NCBI RefSeq assembly: GCF_030272615.1
Contig: NC_081414.1
Span: forward strand, 770,603,653 to 770,667,652
Origin: Cryptomeria japonica
Taxonomy: Eukaryota > Streptophyta > Pinopsida > Cupressales > Cupressaceae
Length of the DNA stretch: 64,000 nt
Direction of reading: 5' to 3'
Made by a program: the position numbers and the translations under genes. The notes under the pieces were generated by a model that searched no databases, was not told the DNA's origin, and worked only from the letters and a program-made list of their open reading frames with translations. Positions within the stretch are counted from its first letter, which is position 1, and every line of letters starts with the position of its first letter. Below are positions 1 through 12,269 of the stretch, one piece after another.

Positions 1-223
1 AATTACATTGTTGGATAGCTAAGAGGGAGCTCAAGTTTACCATGATATTTTTTCACTTCATTGAAACACGTGCAAACCTGATGGAGAGCACGACCAAAAA
101 TATGTCTAAATTTTCAATGTTCTGATAAAAACACATCTCTAGCTTGAAATGGTCATCCAAACCTTTGAGTTGGATGCCCAAGGAAAATCCAACCCATAGG
201 TTTGGTGCTTCCCAAAGTGGGCC
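1..223. other. Unassigned left flank
   Basis: No coding signal, repeat or RNA gene is visible here. The sequence is unique-looking and moderately AT-rich. A short open frame that begins inside this stretch and runs into the hairpin cluster and CT-rich tract has low-complexity composition and no recognisable protein features. Confidence 0.4.
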
Positions 224-312
224 ATTTGGCGTGTGCCAAATATGGCACTCACCTTATTTGGCATGCGCCAAATATGGTAATGGATTTTCTCATTTGGCAA
301 GAGCACCAAATG
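224..312. repeat. Cluster of three small hairpins
   Basis: Three short inverted repeats lie in a row. The first is ATTTGGC, loop GTGT, GCCAAAT at 224-241. The second is ATTTGGC, loop ATGC, GCCAAAT at 256-273. The third has arms CATTTGG (291-297) and CCAAATG (306-312). The first two share a format of a 7-base arm ending in GGC, a 4-base loop and the complementary arm. The same format recurs at 8235-8254 and 16898-16975, next to genes A and B. These could be transposon end structures or promoter elements; the sequence alone does not decide. Confidence 0.6.
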
Positions 313-599
313 TGTACATAGAAACCCCCATCTCACCTCTCCCTTCTTTATCTCCCTTCCCTCGTAGTTACATCTCTCTCTATGAACTAGATCTCATATT
401 CTCTCTCTCCCCTTACCTCTTCTCAGACTCTTCATTCTTATAGATACATACTCTTCTTTGTCCCTCCCCTCTCTAGCTCTCACAATTCCCTTATTCTCCC
501 ATCCCTCGATCTATCTCCCTCTCCATCCTTACACCCATCTAATTCCCTCTCTCACCTCTTTCACTTAGTTTCTTCCTCACTCCCTCTTCTCTCTAGGTT
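313..599. other. CT-rich low-complexity tract
   Basis: The plus strand is dominated by C and T, with many TCTCTC and CCCTTC runs, up to the edge of the minisatellite. It could be a promoter pyrimidine tract or simple repeat decay. No gene is seen. Confidence 0.5.
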
Positions 600-3500
600 C
601 TAAGGGGTCATAGGACACCATATGACCCCTTAGGACACAATATGACCCCTAATGACACCTAAGGGGTCATATGGTGTCCTAAGGGGTCATAGGACACCAT
701 ATGACCTCTTAGCTTACCATAGGACCCATAACGACACCATATATTGTCCTAAGTGGTCATTAGATAGCATAAGACCCCTTAGGACACCATACAACCCATA
801 AAAACACCATATGGTGTCTTAATGGATCATAGGACACCATATGACCCCTTAGGTGTCGTTAGGGGTCATAGTGTGTCCTAAGGGGTAATATGGTGTCCTA
901 TGACCCCTTAGGACACCATATGACCCCTTAGTACAACATATGGTGTCATTATGGTTTGTATGGTGTCCTATGACCCCTTAGGACAACATATGACCCCCTA
1001 GTACACCATATGGGGTCAGTATGGTCTTATGGTGTGCGATGATCCCTCAGGACACCATACAACCCATAATGACAACATAAGGTGTCCTAAGGGGTCATAT
1101 GGTGTCTTAAGGGGTCATAACACACCATATGACATGTTAAGACACAATATGATCCCTCATGACACCTAAGGGGTCATATGGTGTCCTATGACCCCATAGG
1201 ACACCGTATGACCCCTTAGGACACCATACGACCCATAAAGACACCATATTGTGTCCCAAGGGGTCATATGGTGTCTTAAGCGGTCATATAACACCATATG
1301 ACCCCTTATGACACCATACAACCCATAAAGACACCATATTGTGTCCTAAGGGGTCATATGGTGTCCTAAGGGGTCATAGGACACTAGATGACCCCTTAGG
1401 ACACTTGTGACCCCTTAGAACACCATATAGTGTCATTATGGGTCATATGGTGTCCTAAGAGGTCATATAGTGTCCTAAGGGGTCATATAGTGTCCTATGA
1501 CCCCTTAGGATACCATATAAGGCCTTACATGTCATTAGGGTTCATATTGTGTTCTAAGGGGTCCTATGGTGTCCTATGACCCCTTAAGACACCATATGGT
1601 GTCATTATGGGTCATATGGTGTCCAAAGAAAACATTAGGTGTCTTATGATCCCATAGGAAACCATATGAACCCTTAGGACACCATATGACCCATAATGAC
1701 AACATAAGGTGTCCTAAGGGGACATATTGTGTCTTAAGGGGTCATAACATAACATATGACTCGTTAAGACACAATATGATCCCTAACGACACCTAAGGGG
1801 TCATATGGTGTCCTAAGTGTTAATAGGACACCATATGACCCCTTAGGACACCATACAACCCATAACAAAACCATATTGTGTTCTAAGGGGTCATATGGTA
1901 TCCTAAGGGGTCATAGGACACCATATGACCCCTGATGACACTATAACCCTTAACAACACCATATTGTGTCCTAAGGGGTCATATGGTGTCCTAAGGGGTC
2001 ATAGGACACCATATGACCCCTTACAACACTATCTGACCCCTTATAACACCATATAGTGTCGTTATGGGTTATATGGTGTGCTAAGGGGTCATATGGTGTC
2101 CTAACGGGTCATATAGTGTCATATGACCCCTTAGGACACCATATAACCCCTTACATATTGTTAGGGTTCACATTGTGTCCTAAGGGATCATATAGTGTCC
2201 TATGACCCTTAGGACACTATATGACCCTCTAGGACAACATATGGTGTCATTATGGGTTGTATGGTGTCCTAAGGGGTCATATGGTGTCTTAAGGGGTCAT
2301 AACACACCATATGACCCGTTAAGACACAATATGATCCCTAACAACACCTAAGGGGTCATATGGTGTCCTATAACCCCATAGGACACCATATGACCCCTAA
2401 GGACACCATATGACCCATAATGACACCATATTGTGTCCTAAGGGGTCATAATATGGTGTGACACCATGTGATCCCTTAGAACACCATATAGTGTCACTAA
2501 TGGTCATATGGTGTCCTGAGGGGTCATATGGTGTCCTAACGGGTCATTTAGTGTCCTATGACTCCTTAGGATACCATATAACCCCTTACATATTGTTAGG
2601 GTTCACATTGTGTCCTAAGGGATCATATGGTATCCTATGACCCTTAGGACACCATATGGTGTCATTATGGGTTGTATGGTGTACTAAGGGGTCATATGGT
2701 GTCTTAAGGGGTCATAACACACCATATGACCCGTTAAGACACAATATGATCCCTAACGACACCTAAGGGGTCATATGGTGTCTTGTGACCCCATAGGACA
2801 CCATATGACCCCTTAGGACACCATATGACGCATAACGACACCATATTATGTCCTAAGGGGTCATATGGTTTCCTAAGGGGTCATAGGACACCATATGACC
2901 CTTTAGGACACCATACAACCCATAACGACACCCTATTGTGTCCTAGGGGGTCATATGGTTTCCTAAGGGGTCATAGGACACAATATGACCCCTTAGGACA
3001 CCGTGTGACCCCTTGGAACACCATATAGTGTCATTATGGGTCATATGGTGTACTAAGGGGTCATATGGTGTCCTAACAGGTCATATAGTGTCTTATAACC
3101 CCTTAGGATAATATAACCCCTTACGTGTCGTTAGGGTTCACATTGTGTCCTAAGGGATCATATGGTATCCTATGACCCCTTAGGACACTATATGACCCCT
3201 TAGGACACCATATGGTGTCATTATGGGTCGTATGGTGTCCTAAGGGCTCGTATGGTGTCTTAACAGGTCATAACACACCATATGACCTGTTAAGACATAA
3301 TATGATCCCTAACGACACTTAAGGGGTCATATGGTGTCCTATGACCCCATATGATACCATATGACCCCTTAGGACACCATACGACCCACAAAGACACCAA
3401 ATTGTGTCCTAAGGGGTCATATGGTGTCCTAAGGGGTCATAGGACACTATATGACCCCTTGCGACACCATACAACCAAATAACGACACCATATTGTGTCC

Positions 3501-6500
3501 CTAGGGGTCATAGGACATAATATGAAGCCTTAAGAAACCATGTGATCCCTTGGAACACCATATAGTGTCATTATGGGTCATATGGTGTCCTAACAGGTCA
3601 TATAGTGTTTGATGAACCCTTAGGATACCATATAACCCCTTACATGTCGTTAGAGCTCACATTGTATCCTAAGGGATCATATGGTGTCCTATGACTCCTT
3701 AGGACACTATATGACCCCTTAGGATACCATATGGTGCCGTTTTGGGTTGTATGGTGTCCTAAGGGGTCATATGGTGTCTCAAGGGGTCATAACACACCAT
3801 ATGACCCGTTAAGACACAAGACGATCCCTAACGACACCTAAGGGGTCATATGGTATCCTATGACCCCATAGGATGCCATATGGCCCCTTAGGATACCATA
3901 CAACCCATAACGACAACCTATTGTGTCCTAAGGGGTCATATGGTGTCCTAAGGGGTCATAGGACACCATATGACCCCTTACGACACCATACAGCCCATAA
4001 CGACACCATATTGTGTCCTAAGGTGTCACATGGTGTCCTAAGGGGTCATACGACACAATATGACCCCTTAGGACACCATGTGACCCCTTAGAACAACATA
4101 TAGTGTTGTTATGGGTCATATGGTGTCCTAAGGGGTCATATGGTGTCCTAAGATGTCATATAGTATCCTATGTCTCCTTAGGATACCAAATAACCCCTTA
4201 CGTGTCGTTAGGGTTCACATTTTGTCCTAAAAGATCATATGGTGTCCTATGACCCCTTAGGACACTATATGACACCTTAGGACAACATATGGTGTCATTA
4301 TGGGTCGTATGATGTCCTAAGGGGTCATATGGTGTCTTAAAGGGTCATAACACACCATATGACCCGTTAAGACACCATATGACCCCTTAGGACACCATAC
4401 GACCCATAATGACACCATATGGTGTCCTAAGGGATCACAAGACACCATATGATCCCTTAGGACACAATGTGAACTCTAAAAACATGTAAGGGGTTATATG
4501 GTATCCTAAGGGGTCATTGGACACTATATGACCCGTTAGGACACCATATGACCCATTATGAAACTATATGGTGTTCTAAGCCATCACATGGTTTCCTAAG
4601 GGGTCATATTGTGTCTTATGACCCCTTAAGACACCATATGATCCTTGAGGACTCAATATGGTACCGTTATGGGTTGTATGGCATCGTAAGGGGTCATATG
4701 GTGTCCTATGACCCCTTAGGACACTGTATGACCCCTTAGGACATAATATGGTGTCGTTCTGGGTTGTATGGTGTCCTAAGGGGTCATATGGTGTCATATG
4801 GGGTCATAGGACACCATATGACCCCTTAGGTTTCGTTAGGGATCATATTGTGTCTTAACGAGTCATATGGTGTGTTATGACCCCTTAAGACAACATATGA
4901 CCCTTTAGGACACCATACGACTCATAATGACACCATATGGTGTCCTAAGGGGTCATAGGACACCATATGACCCCTTACAACACAATGTTAACCCTAATGA
5001 CATGTAAGGGGTTATATGGTATCCTAAGGGGTCATAAGACACTATATGACCCATTAGGACACCATATGACCCCTTAGGACACAATATGATGTCTTTATGG
5101 GTTGTATGGTGTTGTAAGTGGTCATATGGTGTCCTATGACCCCTTAGGACACCATATTACCCCTTAGGACACAATATGGTGTCGTTATAGGCCATATGGT
5201 GTCCTAAGGGGTCATATGGTGTCCTATAGGGTCATAGGACACCATATGACCCCTTAGGTGTCGTTAGGGATCATATTGTGTCTTAACAGGTCATATGGTG
5301 TGTTATGACCCCTTAAGACACCATATGACACCTTAGGACACCATACAACCCATAATGACACCATATGGTGTCCTAAGGGGTCATAAGACACCTTATGATC
5401 CCTTAGGACACAATGTGAACCCTAACGACATGTAAGGGGTTATATGGTATCCTAAGGCATCATAGGACACTATATGACCCGTTAGGACACAATATGACCC
5501 CTTAGTACACCATATAACCCTTAATGACACTATATGGTGTTCTAAGGGATCACATGGTGTCCTAAGGGGTCATATTGTGTCATATGACCCCTTAGGACAC
5601 CATATGGTGTTGTTATGTGTTGTAAGGTGTCATAAGGGGTCATATGGTGTCCTATGAACCCTTAAGACACCATATGACAACTTAGGACACAATATGGTGT
5701 CATTATGGGTCATATGGTGTCCTTAGGGGTCATATGGTGTCCTATGGGGTCATAGGACACCATATGACCCCTTAGGTGTCGTTAGATTTCACATTGTGTC
5801 CTAAGGGATCATATGGTGTCCTATGACCCATTAGGACACTATATGATCCCTTAGGACACCATATGGTGTCATTATGGGTCGTATGGTGTCCTAAGGGGTC
5901 ATATGGTGTGTGAAGGGGTCATAACACACCATATGACCCATTAAGACACACTATGATCCCTAACGACACCTAAGGGATCATATGGTGTTCTATGACCCCA
6001 TAGGACACCATATGACCCCTTAGGATACCATAAATGCATAACGACACCCTATTGTGTCCTAAGGGGTCATACGACACCATATGACCCCTTACGACACCAT
6101 ACAACCCATAACAACACCATATTGTGTCCTAAGGGGTCATATGGTGTCCTAAGGAGTCATAGGACACAATATGACCCCTCAAGACACCATGTGACCCCTT
6201 AGAACACCATATAGTATCATTAAGGGTCATATGGTGTCCTAAAGGGTCATATGGTGTCCTAACGGGTCATATAGTGTTCTATGACCCCTTAGGATACTAT
6301 ATAACCCATTAAGTGTCGTTAGGGTTCACATTGTGTCCTAAAGGATCATATGGTGTCCTATGACACCTTAGGACACCATATGGTGTCATTATGGGTCGTA
6401 TGGTTTCCTAAGGGGTCATATGGTGTCTTAAGGGGTCGTAACACACCACATGACCTGTTAAGATAGAATAGGATCCCTAACAACACCTAAGGGGTCATAT

Positions 6501-8030
6501 GGTGTCCTATGACCCCATAGGACACCAGATGACCCCTTAGGACACCATACGACCCATAATGACACCATAATGTTTCCTAAGGGGTCATATGGTGTCCTAA
6601 GGGGTCATAGGACATCATATGATCCATTACAACACCATACAACCCATAACGACACCATATTGTGTCCTAAGGGGTCATAGGAAACAATATGACCCCTTAA
6701 GACACCTTGTGACCCCTTAGAAAACCATATAGTGTTGTTATGGGTCATATGGTGTCCTAAGGGGTCATATGGTATCCTAGTTGGTCATATAGTGTCCTAT
6801 GACCCCTTAGGACAGGTTATAACCCCTTACATGCCGTTAGGGTTCACATTGTGTCCTAAGGGATCATAAAGTCTCTTATGACCCCTTAGGACACCATATG
6901 GTGCCCTTGTATGGTGTCCTAAGCGGTCATATTGTGTCTTAAGGGGTCATAACACACCATCTGACCCGTTAAGACACAATATGATCCCTAACGACACCTA
7001 AGGGGTCATATGGTGTCCTATGAACCCATAGGACACGACCCCTTAGGAACCATATGACCCATAACGACACCATATTGTGTCCTAAGGGGTCATATGGTGT
7101 CCTAAGGGGTCATAGGACACCATATGACCCCTTACGACACCATACAACCCATAACAACACCATATTATGTCCTAAGGGGTCATATGGTGTCCTAAGGGGT
7201 CATATGGTGTCCTAACAGGTCATATAGTGTCCTATGACCCTTTAGGATACCATATAATCCCTTACATGTCATTAGGGTTCACATTGTGTCCTAAGGGATC
7301 ATATGGTGTCCTATGACCCATTAGGACACTATATGACCCTTTAGGAAACCATATGGTGTCATTATGGGTTGTATGGTGTCCTAAGGGGTCATATGGTGTC
7401 TTAAGGGGTCATAAAACACCATATGACTTGTTAAGACACAATATGATCCCTAACGACACCTAAGGGGTCATATGGTATCCTATGACCCCATAGGACACCA
7501 TATGACCCCTTAGGACATCATACGACCCATAATGACACCATATTGTGTCCTAAGGGGTCATATGGTGTCCAAAGGGGTCATATGACACCATATGACCTCT
7601 TACGACACCGTACAACCCATAAAGACACCATATTGTGTCCTAAGGGATCATAGGACATAATATGATGTCTTAGCACACCATGTGATCCCTTAGAACACCA
7701 TATAGTGTCGTTATGGGTCATATGGTTTCCTAAGGGGTCATATGGTGTCCTAATGGGTCATATAGTGTCCTATGACCCCTTAGGATACCATATAATCCCT
7801 TACATGTTTTTATGGTTCACATTGTGTCCTAAGGGGTCATATGGTGTCATTATGGGTCTTATGGTGTCCTAAGCAGTCATTAGGTGTCTTTAGGGGTCAT
7901 AACACACCATATGACCCGTTAAGACACAATATGATCCCTAACAATCTAAGAGGTCATATGGTGTCCTATGACCCCATAGGACACCATATGACCTCTTAGG
8001 ACACTATACGATTCATAACGACCTCATATG
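600..8030. repeat. Bidirectional 20-base minisatellite, 7.4 kb
   Basis: The array is made of a degenerate 20-base unit, CATATGGTGTCCTAAGGGGT, and its reverse complement, mixed along the whole length. Each unit holds two self-complementary cores, CATATG and CCTWAGG, joined by GTGT and GGT spacers, so orientation can flip at a core without breaking the pattern. A recognisable variant block (CCGTTAAGACACAATATGATCCCTAA-like) recurs near 1141, 1768, 2323, 2738, 3294, 3813, 4371, 5945, 6461, 6973, 7435 and 7923. This gives a higher-order period of roughly 415-630 bases. Short frames across it encode repeating peptides and are not genes. It may be a satellite or the expanded subterminal region of a transposon. 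Confidence 0.92.
4440..5760. repeat. Variant higher-order block inside the minisatellite
   Basis: In this part the usual higher-order landmark is missing and a different one appears: CACAATGTGAACCCTAA followed by a CATGTAAGGGGTTATATGG-type segment near 4463, 4981 and 5408. A companion landmark, TCATATTGTGTCTTAAC, occurs near 4841 and 5270. The local period is about 430-520 bases. The block at 4371 is a hybrid of the two landmarks, so the switch looks like a recombination junction between two repeat subfamilies. Confidence 0.6.
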
Positions 8031-8220
8031 GTTTAGCATATTGGGTTATAGGGTCTATGGTTATTGTATAGGGTTGAGGATTTAGCATATTTGGTCATAC
8101 GATCTAGGGTATTTGTTATAGGTTTGAAATGGTTTAATTTTTATGGTTGTGGCTATCAAACTATAGGGTATAGAGTATAGATTATAGGGTATAGAGTAGA
8201 AATTTATCAAAGGTTAAAAC
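8031..8220. repeat. Short GGGTATAGAGTATAG-type simple repeat
   Basis: Immediately after the minisatellite the sequence becomes a loose repeat of TATAGGGT, TATAGAG and similar words. It differs in unit from the 20-base array and looks like a degraded microsatellite bridging the array and the hairpin at 8235. Confidence 0.5.
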
Positions 8221-8234
8221 ATTTCAATGGAAGT

Positions 8235-8254
8235 CATTTGGCGCTAGCCAAATG
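8235..8254. repeat. Single hairpin upstream of gene A
   Basis: CATTTGGC, loop GCTA, GCCAAATG forms a perfect 8-base-arm hairpin. The arms match those of the hairpins at 224-273. It lies about 680 bases before the first likely coding exon of gene A. Confidence 0.6.
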
Positions 8255-8910
8255 AGCTGCACTAAAAACAGTTATATGGGACCCTTGACCTATGATCCAA
8301 GCCCACATTCTCTCATTTTGTCTTCTTTCTATGCATGATGAGACAAAAAAATACTTTTTGCATAGTGTTGACATTTTATGCAAGGTTATTTTATACATTC
8401 CATCAGCTCTCCACCACCCTTTTTTTTATTTGGCAATGTCAAGGAGGAAGAACGTAGTTTTTTTATCAAATTTGAATAACTGAGGTAAGATTTTCTTGTT
8501 TTTAGAATTCAAATACTTATTAAGTGTTATTTTTTAAAAATGTTAGAATAAAAGTGTGAGTCAAAATTGATTATAATCCTATTAGATTTACATTAGATTT
8601 AACAATGCATTTGAAGGAAGTTGCCTAAGAAAATTATTTGTTTAGTGGTTTAAAACAAAATTTGCAATTTCATACATCTTTTTTAAGATCTTATGAAATA
8701 ATTTAGAAAAGGAATACATGAAATAATTTCAATTTCATATATCCATTTTAACATATGCATAATTAGGACAGTCAAAGATGCATTAGGACTATCCTAACAT
8801 CATTAGGATAGTCATAGATCCATTAGGACTACCCATTACTCCTCTTGAAATCTCTTTATGAATTAACTTTATTCTCTTTTATGTGCATGTACATGTAGAA
8901 ATCATCATCA
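8255..8910 (+). other. Upstream region and possible first exon of gene A
   Basis: A short reading frame begins near 8438 with ATGTCAAGGAGG and ends shortly before a GAGGTAAGA splice-donor-like site near 8483. The main coding start at 8911 also begins ATGTCGAGG, so either could be the true start. The stretch 8760-8835 has a few copies of a CATTAGGACWRTC word. The rest is AT-rich and shows nothing else. Confidence 0.35.
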
Positions 8911-11900
8911 TGTCGAGGAAACGACCAAAAAATGTAACACCAGAAGAGCGTGAAGCTAAGAATGCAAAAAAAGAGAAGGAATTAAGCAATTTCAGGAAGA
9001 AAGGAAATTGAATAGTATAGAAGAAGAGGTACCAGTTGAAGAGGAACACGAAATATCCATCAAATCTAAGAGAGAGACAAAATTGGCCACACAAAGGCAA
9101 CAAATGCAAAACCTTCATGCAATGAGACAATTGAATCCAGAGGTTGAGAGCATGTCTACCACAATTCAAGTTAAAGGCACCCCATCTCTTACATCTCAAG
9201 TTGAAGGCACACCATCTCTTATTGGCACACTGTTGGTGTCTACAACATCTCATATTGAATGCACTCCCTCTATGACATTTGATGTTGCAAGTAATTCATG
9301 ACTGATATCAAGTATTGGAGCTACACCATCTTGTACACCTCAATTTCAAGGTATGTCATCATTTTAATCTCCGGTTGAAGGTATGCCCACTATCCCTAAT
9401 GTTGTTGACATTCCTAATCTTGAGGTAACTCAAATTTTGAGAACACCTCCTAGAGTTTTGCATAGAAAGCCTAAGTATTTGATTGATATTGATGCTAATG
9501 TTTTGAAACCAATGGTTGACAACTTTCCAAAGCGTACTTGTCAAAGACATGCTATCTCGAAATGGAAAATATTTTTTGAGCCTTTAAATGAGACAGGAAG
9601 ATGTCAACTATTTGTTGAAATGATGAGAAATTTGAAATTTAGGCCCATAATGAAGATTCTTGGGCTAAGAACATCTATCGAATCAAGAGACAAATCTATT
9701 GTGAAGAATTTGATGAATGCATATGATACTGTTGGTTCTAACTCACACACAAAAGATAGTAATGCCACACAACATGTCATTATATCAACAATTGTAAGCA
9801 CTCAAACTAAGAAATCTCGCCTCCTTAGAAAGACAAGTAAACATTTGAAGATAAGTAGACAAACTCTAATGAGAGCTATGGGAAGGCGGCAAAGAGTAGA
9901 GGATCCATATAACATTGAGTTATGGGCATTTTCCGTTAGATTACCTTGGAAAGATAAAGCAATTGTTGAAGCCTTGAGATCCCTAATTGAAGATTTTTGA
10001 AAGAATAACACAAGGGTCTCTCCAAATCAAAGAGATGTTGTAAGAAGGAGGATTGGTAGTAAAATCTATGATCCACATCCAAAACATTTTTTGGATATGA
10101 CTCAAACAAAATTTGTTGTGAAGTTTCAACGTATGTATCCTCAAATTAAAATTAGTCAAAGATTCTTTGAAATGGTAAAGCCTTTTTATGTCAAAATAAA
10201 TCACACACACACAACTTGTTGTTGTAGAGAACACATTGAATTTTCTAACCATTATGATGTTTATCAACACATATGTATAGATTTGCATGCTAACAATGTT
10301 TTGTAGGAATGCAACATAAATGGTCCATCGACATCTTCAAGGGAATTCATATCTAGCATCTTATGTGAAAGATTAGATGGTAAACTATATTACAATAAGT
10401 GTTTCTTGGATGGCACATGTGTTGATTGTGGTGGATTGCAACATTTACAAATTTGTCAACATATGGATATTAGATAGAAAATTGGTAATGAATTAGTAGA
10501 ATTTGGAAAATATAAGTCAGTGGCCTACATGCTAAAAGATGGAAAAGAAGCAAAAAGGTGTGAATTGGTTAGTGAGAAGATTCCAGTGTATTAGTTTATG
10601 GGCATCTTTCATGAGAATATAGTGTATGAGTATGCAAGGCATAACCATCGAGCTCATTGGTTGGACTCACAATTTAAGTTATGCAAGGACACATTTCCAC
10701 TTCATATAATCATTTCAATTGTTGACTTTGTAGAGAACTAAACACTACAACCACAGAATGCGGTGCAATCACAATATTACAACTCCACACAAGTTTCTAT
10801 ATTTGTGCATATAGAATTCATTCATGCACATGATAGTATGGAAGAGGATAGGAAGATATTGAGGGAGTATCATTTTTACATCAGTGATGATCTCTCACAC
10901 TCTATAGAGTTTGTGTAAGATTATTTTTAGATATTCTACGATGATTTGGCTAGCCAAGGCATATCATTCCGTCAACATATCATATAGTCAGATAATTGTG
11001 CATCATAATTTAAGAACTCTCATATGTTTTATTGCTTGAGTAGGATGCATAAGTTGACTACTATTCAACATATGTGGAATTTCTTTGAGGCTAGGCATGG
11101 AAAAGGGGAGAATGATGGTTTAGGAGCATGCATTAAAAGAGCTTTAGCATGAGAAGAGTTGAAGTACAAAGGGAATGCAAACTTGAAAGATGCAAAATCA
11201 ATTGTTCAGTTGTGAAATGGTACAATTGGTCTAGGTAATCAAGGTAAGTCTTCAGTTCGCAGATTTTTTTAGTTGGTAGATGATACTAACATTACAAAAT
11301 TAGAAGATTGTTGTACATTGATAGGATCAAGTGAGCTACACTCTTTAAAAAGCTCTAATGCAGGTTCATGGACTATCCATACATGACGGATGTCATGTTA
11401 TTGTTCTTCATGTAGATATGGTGCCTATAGTGAGTGTGAGTCAAAGGAGTGGGTGGACGAATGGTGTATGATGCCTCTAATCCCACTTGAGACATATCGA
11501 CCTCTGAGTGCACTACAACTAACACAGATGGAAGCATCAGTTGACTTTGACCATGTGTCAGATTTAGTCAAACTAGGTAAATTATCCACATGCAATTTTT
11601 TGTACTTTAGTATTTTACCTTAGTTGTTTGCTAAATTATTCTCACTTTATCATTGCAGGGCATGTTTATGTAGTTATTGCAGCTGAAGACAATGAAGAAG
11701 GAACATATTATTACCCGTGTCGTTGTGTGGATGCAAAAAAGAAATTGGATGGCCCTATGGTAAATGGAGAAAATATTGAGTACCCCACAGGATCAATAGT
11801 TGTTACTAGTACATGGCTTAGAAGGTACCTAGTGAAGAAGTCTAACTTGTGGTTGTTCGAGGACTTCGAGACACATAGGAAGATTCTTCATTATTCTAAC

Positions 11901-12044
11901 CTTGTTGTAGCTTCAAATGTTCATTTGATCAGATATGGGAGTAGACCACTAAACAAGAACCTATGGAAGGTTCATGAGTCTGACCATGAGGCCATACTAG
12001 ACACGATAAAGAGTAGAGCAGATCCAGATGGTTCATTGGATTAA
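8911..12044 (+). pseudogene. Gene A: transposase-like HGKG protein, decayed
   Basis: From about 9008 to 11575 one frame is kept for 2.5 kb, broken by about 15 stops. One frameshift lies in an A-rich run near 8970-9000. The N-terminus is Lys/Arg-rich, followed by Thr/Pro-rich QVEGTPSL-like repeats (9160-9400). Next come a Cys/His segment (HTHTTCCCREH, near 10200) and a Cys-rich CFLDGTCVDCGG (near 10400). Then come DFVEN (near 10722), QYYNSTQ, SDNCAS-QFKNS (10988-11020, Q now a stop) and RHGKGENDGLGACIKRA (11090-11140). A phase-1 intron (11576-11658) leads to a final domain ending at 12044. The spaced Asp motifs and HGKG..DGxG box resemble, from memory, unannotated transposase-like proteins in animals and early plants; I cannot name a superfamily. 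A second copy lies at 28523-29872 on the other strand. Host gene origin is possible but less likely given repeat copies. Confidence 0.7.
11576..11658 (+). other. Conserved phase-1 intron of gene A
   Basis: The donor CTAG|GTAAAT and the acceptor TTGCAG|GGCATG join DLVKL to GHVYVV through a split Gly codon. The minus-strand copy has an intron at the identical place and phase (28948-29058), joining DLVQE to GHVCIAV. Shared intron position in two diverged copies supports a real spliced gene and argues against spread as a processed RNA copy. Confidence 0.75.
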
Positions 12045-12269
12045 ATGCAAATGTAAAAAATTATAACATCAATCTTATTTGGATATATGTACATGACTTG
12101 TATTTTTGACTACTCGAGGCATTGTAATATAAAAAATTGTCTTTTTGTCATGTTTTGTGTGATTTTATGTAAATAATGTCATTTTGGACCATTAGAGATC
12201 ACATGGGATCATTTTGTGAAGTTTTAGGCTAATATGGTAAAAGATGTAAAAATTGCTCATTTGTTGTCA
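12045..12269. other. Gap after gene A
   Basis: AT-rich 3' flank of gene A with no coding or repeat signal. It probably holds the 3' untranslated region. Confidence 0.4.

Noticed and set aside
144-443. 99-codon frame across the hairpin cluster
   Set aside because: Ends in a CT-rich low-complexity run, has a frame on the opposite strand too, and contains no motif.
2458-4797. Open frames of 60-73 codons inside the minisatellite (repeating YDPLGHH / CPKGSYG peptides)
   Set aside because: They are products of the 20-base repeat read in shifting frames, occur on both strands, and have no conserved start or gene context.
600-8030. CRISPR-like array
   Set aside because: Units are degenerate, occur in both orientations and lack unique spacers; the context is a plant genome.
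8879-9253. 124-codon minus-strand frame opposite gene A
   Set aside because: It is the shadow of the plus-strand Lys/Glu/Thr-rich coding region; the plus frame has a homologue in the window and this one does not.
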